Assembly: GCA_944372715.1 (NCBI GenBank) | Contig: CALVZZ010000056.1 | Coordinates: 1-11,453 of the forward strand | Direction: 5' to 3' | DNA: 11,453 nucleotides | Source: an uncultured Clostridia bacterium | GTDB lineage: Bacteria; Bacillota; Clostridia; Christensenellales; UBA1242 | Shown: in pieces, positions 6,255 through 11,453 of the stretch | How positions within the stretch are numbered: the first letter of the stretch is position 1 | How the letters are laid out: every line of letters begins with the position of its first letter | The notes under the pieces: generated by a model | The model's input: only the letters and a program-made list of their open reading frames with translations | What the model was told of the DNA's origin: nothing | The model's database searches: none | Position numbers and translations under genes: made by a program

Positions 6255-8192
6255 ATGGAAAGAATGAAAGAGCTAGTAAATGAGCTAGACAAACATATCT
6301 ACAATTATTATGTTCTAGACAAACCCACAATTTCTGATTACGAATATGATAAAATGTATGATGAACTTGTAAAACTTGAAAAGGAAAGTGGAATAGTTCT
6401 TCCAAATTCTCCAACTCAAAGAGTAGGTGGGCAAATTTTAGATGGTTTTGTTAAATATAATCACGAAGTTCAACTTTTTAGTTTAGATAAATGTCAGTCA
6501 GCAGATGAATTAAAAAAATGGATAGATGATATAAAAAAGGTTTATCCATCTGCAAATTTTTCTGTGGAATACAAATATGATGGACTTACAATAGTTTGCA
6601 AATATAAAAATGGTTACTTTGTTGAAGCTGGCACTCGTGGGAATGGTTTAGTGGGTGAAAACGTGACTACGCAAGTCAAAACAATTAAAACTGTTCCACT
6701 TAAAATACCATTTAAAAATGAGTTAATTGTTCAGGGTGAGGGAATGATAACATTATCAAATCTTGCCGATTATAATAAAACATCAAAAGAACCATTAAAG
6801 AATGCAAGAAATGCTGTTGCAGGAGCAATACGAAATTTAGATCCAAAGGAAACAGCAAAACGCAAACTAGATTGGTTTACTTATCAAATATTGAAATGTG
6901 ATGGCAAAAAATTTGAAACACAACAGGAAATGAACGACTTTTTAATTGAAAATGGATTTAAAACAGGAGATTTTTTCAAGATTTGTAAAAATTTTGAAGA
7001 GGTTTGGAAAGAAATCCAAAGGATAGATTCTGAAAAAAGAAATTATAACATTTTAATGGATGGAATTGTTATAAAGTTGAATCAAGTAGAACATAGACAA
7101 GAATTTGGTTACACAGCAAAATTTCCTAAATGGGCAATAGCATATAAATTTAAACCTGAAGAAATATCAACAATTCTTGAAGATGTTGTTTGGCAGGTGG
7201 GGAGAACGGGGAAAATAACCCCAATAGGAATAATAGAACCTGTTGAACTTGCTGGTGCAAGCATAAGGAGAGCAACATTAAACAACTTTGGAGATATAAA
7301 AAGAAAACAAGTTAAAATTGGTAGCAGAGTATTTGTACGAAGGAGTAATGAAGTAATACCAGAAATTTTAGGTATTGCAGAAGATTTGCCAAATAGTACG
7401 GAAATTATAGCGCCTCAAAAGTGCCCTAGTTGTGGAACAGATGTGATAGAAAATGGAGCAAATCTTTTTTGCCCCAATAAAGATAACTGCCCAGAACAAA
7501 TTATAGATAGAATCACAAATTTTGCTTCTAAAGAGGGAGTGGATATTGATGGTTTTAGCATTATGACAGCAGAAGAATTGTTCTATAAATTAGGAGTAAA
7601 AAGTTTTCATCAACTATACGAATTGACAAAAGAAGACTTTTTAAAATTAGAAAATTTTAAAGATAAAAAATCTCAAAATCTATTATCTTCAATAGAAAGT
7701 TCAAAAATTACTACACTTCCTAAATTTATTTATGCTTTAGGAATTGACGGCGTAGGAGTTAAAACGGCAAAAGATATTGCAAAAAAATTTACATCATTAA
7801 ACAATTTAAAAAATGCAGAATTAGAAGATATTTTAAATATATATAACATTGGAGATGTAATAGCCCAAAATTTATATGAATATTTTCACAATGATAAAAA
7901 TTTGGATGAAATTTGTAAGCTTTTAAATTACATTAAAATTGAAGACTATTATTCTGAAATAAAACAAAATACCTTTACAAACAAAAAAGATGTAATTACA
8001 GGTACTTTTGAAAAATATAATAGACAACAGCTAACTGAACTGCTAGAAAGCTTTGGGGCACAAGTTATTGATAGTGTTTCTAAAAAAACAGATTATGTTA
8101 TAGTTGGACAAAACGCAGGAAGTAAGCTTGCCAAAGCAAGAAATTTGGGAATTAATGTAGTTATGGAACAAGATTTTTATAAAATGATATAA
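6255..8192 (+). CDS. ligA: NAD+-dependent DNA ligase LigA
   Basis: Seals nicks in replication and repair using NAD+. Domains in order over 645 residues: Ia domain with YNYYVLDKPTISDYEYD (16-32) that contacts NMN; adenylation domain with catalytic Lys107 in EYKYDG and the downstream ARNAVAGAIRNLDPK and VVWQVGRTGKITPIG segments; OB fold; four-Cys zinc finger Cys390, Cys393, Cys406 and Cys412; helix-hairpin-helix region (IYALGIDGVGVKTAKDIA); and a C-terminal BRCT domain from about 570 (VITGTFEKYNRQQL...). The usual active-site KIDG is KYDG here, a conservative variant. ATG 6255 has AGGAG at 6244-6248, overlapping the pcrA stop. A second in-frame ATG at 6264 is less well placed. No clear terminator follows before the rpoZ promoter. 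Confidence 0.96.
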   Translation: MERMKELVNELDKHIYNYYVLDKPTISDYEYDKMYDELVKLEKESGIVLPNSPTQRVGGQILDGFVKYNHEVQLFSLDKCQSADELKKWIDDIKKVYPSANFSVEYKYDGLTIVCKYKNGYFVEAGTRGNGLVGENVTTQVKTIKTVPLKIPFKNELIVQGEGMITLSNLADYNKTSKEPLKNARNAVAGAIRNLDPKETAKRKLDWFTYQILKCDGKKFETQQEMNDFLIENGFKTGDFFKICKNFEEVWKEIQRIDSEKRNYNILMDGIVIKLNQVEHRQEFGYTAKFPKWAIAYKFKPEEISTILEDVVWQVGRTGKITPIGIIEPVELAGASIRRATLNNFGDIKRKQVKIGSRVFVRRSNEVIPEILGIAEDLPNSTEIIAPQKCPSCGTDVIENGANLFCPNKDNCPEQIIDRITNFASKEGVDIDGFSIMTAEELFYKLGVKSFHQLYELTKEDFLKLENFKDKKSQNLLSSIESSKITTLPKFIYALGIDGVGVKTAKDIAKKFTSLNNLKNAELEDILNIYNIGDVIAQNLYEYFHNDKNLDEICKLLNYIKIEDYYSEIKQNTFTNKKDVITGTFEKYNRQQLTELLESFGAQVIDSVSKKTDYVIVGQNAGSKLAKARNLGINVVMEQDFYKMI

Positions 8193-8239
8193 TTTAATGT
8201 ACAAATTTAAAATAAAATGAAAAAAATTTTTAAAAAGTG

Positions 8240-8268
8240 TGTACAAAATGAAAAACTTGTGATATACT
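8240..8268 (+). promoter_or_regulatory. Promoter of the rpoZ-rpmF-HIT-rpsU cluster
   Basis: TGTACA (8240-8245), 17-base spacer, TGA-TATACT with the -10 at 8263-8268 (extended -10). The start point would be near 8275, giving a leader of about 24 bases that includes the SD GAGGTG. The 106 bases between ligA and rpoZ hold no hairpin with a T-run, so some ligA read-through is possible. Confidence 0.65.
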
Positions 8269-8298
8269 CTCTAAGTTAAAAAGCGAGGTGTTAAAAGT

Positions 8299-8502
8299 AT
8301 GGCAATGATTGAACCACCAATCGATGAATTGGCAAATAAATTCGGTGGAAACAAGTATAAGCTCAGTTGCGTTCTTGCAAAAAGAGCAAAAGAGCTTGAA
8401 AAAAGAATTCCTGCTGAAATTGAAAAAAGTGATAAAAAAGCTATAAGCTTAGCAGCAGACGAAATCTACAATGGGGAAGTTGTTTCCTCTGACCAAAACT
8501 AA
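8299..8502 (+). CDS. rpoZ: DNA-directed RNA polymerase subunit omega
   Basis: Omega helps fold and recruit the beta-prime subunit of RNA polymerase. The 67 residues match the family: PPIDELANKFGGNKYKLSCVLAKRAKEL is the conserved N-terminal half (binding beta-prime), and DKKAISLAADEIYNGEV is the characteristic K-A-(V/I)-S-x-A-x-x-E-I-x-x-G segment. ATG 8299 lies 8 bases after GAGGTG (8285-8290). The ATG two codons later (8305) is possible. In many Bacillota rpoZ follows gmk; here it heads a cluster with rpmF, a HIT gene and rpsU. A hairpin with the stop codon in its loop lies at the 3' end and might tune expression relative to rpmF. Confidence 0.9.
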   Translation: MAMIEPPIDELANKFGGNKYKLSCVLAKRAKELEKRIPAEIEKSDKKAISLAADEIYNGEVVSSDQN

Positions 8503-8510
8503 ATTTTGGT
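8492..8510 (+). other. mRNA hairpin enclosing the rpoZ stop codon
   Basis: ACCAAAA (8492-8498) and TTTTGGT (8504-8510) pair perfectly around a 5-base loop that contains the TAA of rpoZ (8500-8502). No T-run follows, so it does not look like a terminator. It could be a processing or stability element between rpoZ and rpmF. A chance origin cannot be excluded for a 7-bp stem in AT-rich DNA. Confidence 0.4.
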
Positions 8511-8536
8511 TAATATAAGAGAAAGGAGTTGATAAA

Positions 8537-8737
8537 ATGGCAGTACCAAAGGGTAAGGTTTCAAAGGCAAGAAGAAATAAAAGAAATTCTGCAAACTTTA
8601 AAGCTGGCACAGTAACACTTGTTGAATGTCCACATTGCCACGAACTAAAACTTCCACACAAAGTTTGCAAAGCTTGTGGAATGTATGATGGCAAAAAAGT
8701 TGTTGAAACAGAAAAGAAAGAAAAAAAGGCTAATTAA
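8537..8737 (+). CDS. rpmF: 50S ribosomal protein L32 (zinc-ribbon form)
   Basis: Large-subunit ribosomal protein, 66 residues. The start MAVPKGKVSKARRNKRN is diagnostic. A zinc ribbon is formed by Cys31, Cys34, Cys44 and Cys47 (CPHC and CKAC), so this is the zinc-binding C+ type and not the Cys-free paralogue that some bacteria make under zinc limitation. SD AAAGGAG (8522-8528) lies 8 bases before the ATG. The usual upstream partner, a DUF177/YceD gene, is absent and rpoZ stands there instead. It ends 2 bases before the next start. Confidence 0.96.
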   Translation: MAVPKGKVSKARRNKRNSANFKAGTVTLVECPHCHELKLPHKVCKACGMYDGKKVVETEKKEKKAN

Positions 8738-8739
8738 AA

Positions 8740-9072
8740 ATGTGTGTGTTTTGTGATATAATTGATGGAAAAATTCCATCTAAAAAACATTTTGAAAATG
8801 ATGATTTTATTGTTATTGATGATATTAGTCATAAAGCAAAAAAACATTATTTGTTAATACCTAAAAGGCATTATGCTTGTTTTAGTGAACAAACAAAAGA
8901 AGATTGTGAAAAGCTGGCAAATATGTTAATGAATTTACCCAATTTACAAAGTTCTTTAGGACTAGAAGATGGTTATAGATTAATTGTAAATCAAGGGGGA
9001 AATGCTGGTCAAAGCGTAATGCATTTGCATATTCACATACTTGGGGGAGAAGTTCTTCCCATAGCACCATAG
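8740..9072 (+). CDS. HIT family (histidine triad, HinT-like) nucleotide hydrolase
   Basis: A 110-residue HIT protein, a dimeric nucleotide phosphoramidase or hydrolase. The triad is His95-Leu-His97-Ile-His99 (HLHIHI), with His97 the expected nucleophile. The N-terminus CVFCDIIDGKIPSK has the CxxC pair (Cys2, Cys5) which, with a His, binds zinc in many HinT proteins. HYLLIPKRHYACFSE and YRLIVNQGGNAGQSVMH are typical of the family. It starts 2 bases after rpmF with only a weak AAAGG 10 bases upstream, so translation is probably coupled to rpmF. A HIT gene next to rpsU is a recurring arrangement in Clostridia. The stop is TAG. Confidence 0.92.
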   Translation: MCVFCDIIDGKIPSKKHFENDDFIVIDDISHKAKKHYLLIPKRHYACFSEQTKEDCEKLANMLMNLPNLQSSLGLEDGYRLIVNQGGNAGQSVMHLHIHILGGEVLPIAP

Positions 9073-9107
9073 AATGCTAAATATAAAACAAAAAGGTGGT
9101 GAAAACA

Positions 9108-9290
9108 ATGACAACAGTTAAAGTGGGCGAAAACGAAAGCTTGGAAAGTGCTTTAAAACGCTTTAAAAGAAAATGTCAAAAAGATGGCATTATTGGAGAT
9201 ATAAGAAAGAAAGAAGCATATGATAAGCCAAGTGTTGCAAAAAAGAAAAAAAGAGAAGCAGCAAGAAAAAAAGCAAGAAAACATATGTAA
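9108..9290 (+). CDS. rpsU: 30S ribosomal protein S21
   Basis: Small-subunit protein that helps mRNA recognition near the anti-SD end of 16S rRNA. The 60 residues fit the 57-60 usual in Bacillota: VKVGENESLESALKRFKRKCQKDGII and the very basic tail KKKKREAARKKARKH. A longer reading begins at GTG 9096, but that codon lies inside the SD AAGGTGGTGA, so the ATG at 9108 is the start. It is the last gene of the cluster and is followed directly by two terminators. Confidence 0.95.
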   Translation: MTTVKVGENESLESALKRFKRKCQKDGIIGDIRKKEAYDKPSVAKKKKREAARKKARKHM

Positions 9291-9301
9291 ATAAAGGTTA
9301 A

Positions 9302-9329
9302 AATCCAAACGTACTGTTTGGATTTTTTT
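9302..9329 (+). terminator. Intrinsic terminator of rpsU
   Basis: A 9-bp stem, AATCCAAAC (9302-9310) with GTTTGGATT (9316-9324), a 5-base loop, and a run of T through 9329. It lies 12 bases after the rpsU stop. Confidence 0.9.
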
Positions 9330-9334
9330 GTTCT

Positions 9335-9367
9335 AAAAAAACCACCAGATTAGCTAGTGGTTTTTTT
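9335..9367. terminator. Bidirectional terminator between rpsU and the lipoprotein gene
   Basis: Arms 9335-9345 and 9357-9367 pair over 11 bp (seven A:T plus CCAC:GTGG), continue after one mismatch with two more pairs, and enclose a 5-base loop. A T-run lies on each strand's 3' side. It backs up the rpsU terminator and also serves the convergent minus-strand gene that ends at 9395. Confidence 0.85.
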
Positions 9368-9394
9368 ATATTTTTGTTTGAAATTTAATTTCAT

Positions 9395-10417
9395 TTATGC
9401 AACAAGCTCTGCCATTAATTCGTTCGCTATGCTGTTATCTACAACCTTGCTGAATGGAACATTATTTTTATTGTTTAATTCCCCAGCATTATCCATTATA
9501 TCTAACATTCTATTATAAGCATTTTCACTCATTACAGGTGTTGAATTCCACGCGTCAGATGCAATATAACTATTGATTGATGTTATTATGCTTTCTTGGT
9601 CAAATCCGTCAAATGATGGTAATAATGCTTCATATATTTCATCTACACTTGCTGATTTTAAAAATTCTAATCCACGCATAACTGCTTTTAAGAATTTTTT
9701 TGCATTTTCTCTATTATTTTCTAAATAAGATTTTGTTGCACAGAAAGCAGTGTAGGGAACTTCGCCACTTTCTAAGCCCACACTTGCAACGACATATCCT
9801 TTTCCTTTTGCTTCCATATCGCTTGCTGTTGGTTCAAACAATGTGCAGTACTCGGCATCAGTACTTTCAAAAACACTTGCTGTTAAGTTAAATTCAACAT
9901 CAGTTCTTAAATTAACTTCATTTTCACCTGTACCAATTGTCAGACCAGCTTCTTCAATTACATATTGAAGGGTCATTGCAGGCATTCCACCTTTTCTGCC
10001 ACCAATTATTGTTTTACCTTTTAAATCGCTCCAATTAAAGTCGTTTGTATCTGTTTTTGCAACAATAAATGAGCCATCTCTTTTTGTCAATTGACCAAAA
10101 ACAACAGGGTGATCGCTTGCACCACCATCAACAACATAAACCGTTGCTTCTGGGCCCAAAAGTCCTATGTCTGCACTCCCAGAAAGAAGGGCAGTCATTC
10201 CTTTATCTGAGCCTCCAGCATTTGTTAATTCAACTTCAAGTCCTTCATCTTCAAAATACCCGTTATTTAATGCTACATATAATGGTGCATAAAAGATGCT
10301 ATGCGTTACTTCAACTAGATTAATTTTATTATCGTTGTCACCACCACAGCCTATGCTAAATAGAGAAACACCAATAATGAGCATTAAGCACGCCATAAAG
10401 CCAGCTATTTTTTTCAT
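9395..10417 (-). CDS. ABC transporter substrate-binding lipoprotein, NMT1/SsuA-like
   Basis: A 340-residue extracytoplasmic binding protein anchored as a lipoprotein. The signal peptide has MKK, a hydrophobic stretch 5-20 and a lipobox SIGC, with the lipidated Cys24 followed by GGDNDN. The mature part matches the NMT1/THI5-SsuA fold: FYAPLYVALNNGYFEDEGLEVEL, then GGSDKGMTALLSGSADIGLLGPEA, then DLKGKTIIGGRKGGMPAMTLQYV. Relatives bind sulfonates, nitrate, taurine or thiamine pyrimidine precursors; the ligand cannot be read from the sequence. SD AAGGAGG lies just before the ATG. No permease or ATPase gene accompanies it on either side, and the mRNA appears monocistronic. By eye it is richer in G+C than its neighbours: three sampled 60-base lines counted 35, 42 and 53 percent, which could mean high expression or transfer. 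Confidence 0.88.
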   Translation of the reverse strand: MKKIAGFMACLMLIIGVSLFSIGCGGDNDNKINLVEVTHSIFYAPLYVALNNGYFEDEGLEVELTNAGGSDKGMTALLSGSADIGLLGPEATVYVVDGGASDHPVVFGQLTKRDGSFIVAKTDTNDFNWSDLKGKTIIGGRKGGMPAMTLQYVIEEAGLTIGTGENEVNLRTDVEFNLTASVFESTDAEYCTLFEPTASDMEAKGKGYVVASVGLESGEVPYTAFCATKSYLENNRENAKKFLKAVMRGLEFLKSASVDEIYEALLPSFDGFDQESIITSINSYIASDAWNSTPVMSENAYNRMLDIMDNAGELNNKNNVPFSKVVDNSIANELMAELVA

Positions 10418-10494
10418 TTTTCCTCCTTGACTATAAAAATTTTACTCAAAATTTAGGAATAATGTTAATTTTTAAAGTTTTTTTAAGAAAACTA

Positions 10495-10523
10495 TTGAAA
10501 AATTAATTATGTCGTGCTAAAAT
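10495..10523 (+). promoter_or_regulatory. Promoter of the 74-residue membrane protein gene
   Basis: TTGAAA (10495-10500), 17-base spacer, TGC-TAAAAT with the -10 at 10518-10523 (extended -10). The start point near 10530 leaves a leader of about 18 bases carrying the SD AAGGAG (10537-10542). Confidence 0.7.
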
Positions 10524-10547
10524 TGTGTCAATAGATAAGGAGAATTT

Positions 10548-10772
10548 ATGCTTTTGTTTGTAGATTTATTAACTAGACTAGCAATGCCAAATGTAATAAC
10601 AGGTTTAGTTTTAGCAGCACTTGGACTTGCTATAACATTCCTTGCAAGAAAAATTGCCAGAGTTGTTAGAAAGGAAAAGGAAATTCCAAACAATGACAAT
10701 GCATACTTGATTTGTAAAGCACTTGGACTTGTTATGATTTGTGTAGCGCTGATTGTTATGATTATACAATAG
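10548..10772 (+). CDS. Small two-helix membrane protein of unknown function
   Basis: I do not recognise this 74-residue protein. It has a probable transmembrane helix at about 16-33 (VITGLVLAALGLAITFLA), a strongly basic loop (RKIARVVRKEKE), a short polar turn (IPNNDN), and a second helix at about 54-73. The positive-inside rule puts the loop in the cytoplasm and both ends outside. The gene is real by its signals: a good promoter, AAGGAG 5 bases before the ATG, and a strong shared terminator after the TAG stop. It is transcribed divergently from the binding-protein gene and alone, so context gives no function. Confidence 0.75.
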   Translation: MLLFVDLLTRLAMPNVITGLVLAALGLAITFLARKIARVVRKEKEIPNNDNAYLICKALGLVMICVALIVMIIQ

Positions 10773-10791
10773 GCAATGATAAACAATAACA

Positions 10792-10831
10792 AAAAAATAC
10801 TTAAAAACTTATTTGTTTTTAAGTATTTTTT
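10792..10831. terminator. 17-bp bidirectional terminator overlapping the rnhA 3' end
   Basis: Perfect 17-bp inverted repeat, arms 10792-10808 and 10815-10831, with a 6-base loop. Each arm is A-rich on one end and T-rich on the other, so it can end transcription both ways. It serves the plus-strand membrane protein gene and minus-strand rnhA. The rnhA stop codon (10809-10811) is in the loop and its last codons form one arm. Confidence 0.85.
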
Positions 10832-11255
10832 CTACCTCGTTTCTTGCTAGTTCATCACATCTGTTATTAAGTTCATTATCTGAATGTCCTTTAACTTTAT
10901 TCCAATGTATACTATGAATTTCTGTTAATTTTATAAGTTCTTTCCAAAGTTCCTGATTCAAAACTTCTTTTTTGTTAGCTGTTTTCCAACCATTTTTAAT
11001 CCAATTTCCAATCCAATCATTTAAAAAAGCATTCACAACATAAGCTGAGTCTGAGAATATTTCAACATTACAAGGTTCCTTTAATGCCTTTAATCCATTT
11101 ATAACAGCCATAAGCTCCATTTTATTATTTGTTGTTAAGCTTTCTCCACCTGACATTTCTTTTTTATTATCATTAAAAATTAGTACACAAGCCCAGCCAC
11201 CAGCTCCTGGATTTCCTGAGCAGGCGCCATCTGTATATAGAGTTATTTTTTTCAT
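10809..11255 (-). CDS. rnhA: Ribonuclease HI
   Basis: Cleaves the RNA strand of RNA-DNA hybrids, removing R-loops and primers. All catalytic residues are present in 148 residues: Asp9 (LYTDGACSGNPG), Glu47 (NKMELMAV), Asp69 (IFSDSAYV), His124 (VKGHSDNELN) and Asp134 (NRCDELAR). The basic handle WIGNWIKNGWKTANKKEVLN (81-100) marks the E. coli type I form. Length is typical. The ATG at 11253-11255 has no SD; TAATAT on the minus strand ends 6 bases before it, so the mRNA is predicted leaderless. The 3' end of the reading frame is also half of a terminator hairpin. tRNA-Trp lies upstream on the same strand but is separated by its own terminator. Confidence 0.95.
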   Translation of the reverse strand: MKKITLYTDGACSGNPGAGGWACVLIFNDNKKEMSGGESLTTNNKMELMAVINGLKALKEPCNVEIFSDSAYVVNAFLNDWIGNWIKNGWKTANKKEVLNQELWKELIKLTEIHSIHWNKVKGHSDNELNNRCDELARNEVEKILKNK

Positions 11256-11290
11256 AACTATATATTAAATTAATTGCACAATCTTTGCAA
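11256..11290 (-). promoter_or_regulatory. Promoter of rnhA, predicted leaderless start
   Basis: On the minus strand TTGCAA (11285-11290), 17-base spacer, TAATAT (11262-11267), then six bases (ATAGTT) and the ATG at 11255. The six bases hold no SD. The predicted transcription start falls at or next to the start codon. Confidence 0.6.
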
Positions 11291-11310
11291 GTTTTTTAGG
11301 ACATAAAAAT

Positions 11311-11337
11311 AAAAAAATGCACAAGTTATTGTGCATT
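11311..11337 (-). terminator. Intrinsic terminator of tRNA-Trp
   Basis: Read leftward, a 9-bp perfect stem (arms 11329-11337 and 11316-11324, loop of 4 bases) begins immediately after the CCA end of the tRNA and runs into a T-tract (11317-11311). This ends the tRNA transcript before the rnhA promoter. Confidence 0.88.
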
Positions 11338-11411
11338 TGGCAGGGGTGGAAGGAATCGAACCCTCAATAATGGTTTTGGAGACCATCGCTATACCGTTTA
11401 ACTACACCCCT
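11338..11411 (-). tRNA. tRNA-Trp (anticodon CCA)
   Basis: Complete cloverleaf of 74 bases including an encoded 3' CCA. The acceptor stem is AGGGGTG with CACCCCT and the discriminator base is G. The D-stem is GTTA/TAGC with a GG-containing loop. The anticodon stem is ATGGT/ACCAT around CTCCAAA, giving anticodon CCA. The variable loop is 4 bases, and the T-arm is GAGGG/CCTTC with loop TTCGATT. Anticodon CCA reads UGG only, in line with intact standard-code reading frames here. It is a single-gene unit with its own promoter and terminator. Confidence 0.96.
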
Positions 11412-11421
11412 AAGCCTTGTT

Positions 11422-11451
11422 AGTATATATCATTATAAAAATAAATGTCAA
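11422..11451 (-). promoter_or_regulatory. Promoter of tRNA-Trp
   Basis: On the minus strand TTGACA (11446-11451), 18-base spacer, TATACT (11422-11427). An alternative -10 TATATA gives a 16-base spacer. The start point would be only a few bases before the mature 5' end at 11411. It lies against the right edge of the window. Confidence 0.65.
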
Positions 11452-11453
11452 TA

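Noticed and set aside
8193..8239. Terminator after ligA
   Set aside because: Only A/T palindromic runs such as AAAAATTTTT are present, with no stable stem followed by a T-run.
10069..10323. Open frame of 84 codons on the plus strand, rich in Leu, His and Gln
   Set aside because: It is the antisense shadow of the binding-protein gene; the low-complexity composition comes from reading its codons backwards and there is no suitable SD.
10418..10547. Riboswitch (for example TPP) upstream of the binding-protein gene
   Set aside because: The 130-base gap shows no conserved riboswitch core and also has to hold the divergent promoter; nothing more than an SD and AT-rich DNA is visible on the minus strand.
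10517..10792. Open frame of 91 codons on the minus strand with a hydrophobic N-terminus
   Set aside because: It overlaps the 74-residue gene completely, and the plus strand has the promoter, SD and terminator. Hydrophobic codons read antisense often stay hydrophobic.
1..11453. Mobile element, prophage, CRISPR or toxin-antitoxin system
   Set aside because: No transposase, integrase, repeat-spacer pattern or paired small toxin gene was found; the XRE gene has no co-directional partner that could be a toxin.

Overview
This window is AT-rich and compact, with Shine-Dalgarno-type ribosome binding sites on most genes. It looks like the chromosome of a low-GC Bacillota, probably a Clostridia-like anaerobe. 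That placement is an inference from the pcrA-ligA pair, the short ribosomal and RNA polymerase subunit genes, a DUF3343/cysteine desulfurase pair, and an all-standard genetic code (Trp is TGG, and the tRNA-Trp anticodon is CCA). The content is mostly housekeeping. I see no insertion sequence, CRISPR array, prophage or obvious defence system.

Layout, left to right. 1-585 (minus) is the N-terminal part of a BcrA-type ABC ATPase that runs off the left edge. 673-1791 (plus) is D-Ala-D-Ala ligase, followed by a small stand-alone HTH protein (1871-2128, plus) with a strong promoter of its own. 2222-2437 (minus, DUF3343) and 2499-3632 (plus, cysteine desulfurase family) form a divergent pair likely to act together in sulfur or selenium transfer. 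3629-3889 (minus) is a small XRE-family repressor preceded by repeated AATCGTAA half-sites. 4068-8192 (plus) is the pcrA-ligA repair/replication operon. 8299-9290 (plus) is a tight cluster of rpoZ, rpmF, a HIT-family hydrolase gene and rpsU, ending in two tandem terminators. 9395-10417 (minus) is an orphan lipoprotein of the NMT1/SsuA-like substrate-binding family. 10548-10772 (plus) is a small two-helix membrane protein. 10809-11255 (minus) is rnhA. 11338-11411 (minus) is tRNA-Trp with an encoded CCA end and its own terminator.

The most unusual theme is in the expression signals rather than the proteins. Four genes (ABC ATPase, XRE regulator, pcrA, rnhA) have no well-placed Shine-Dalgarno sequence. 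Instead they carry a TANNNT-like -10 element ending 6 to 9 bases before the ATG (exactly 6 in three of them), which is the arrangement expected of leaderless mRNAs. The other genes have ordinary SD leaders, apart from the HIT gene, which has only a weak distant SD and looks translationally coupled. A second theme is economy at gene ends: the rnhA stop codon lies in the loop of its own 17-bp terminator hairpin, the rpoZ stop lies in a hairpin loop, and two convergent genes overlap by 4 bases at their stop codons.
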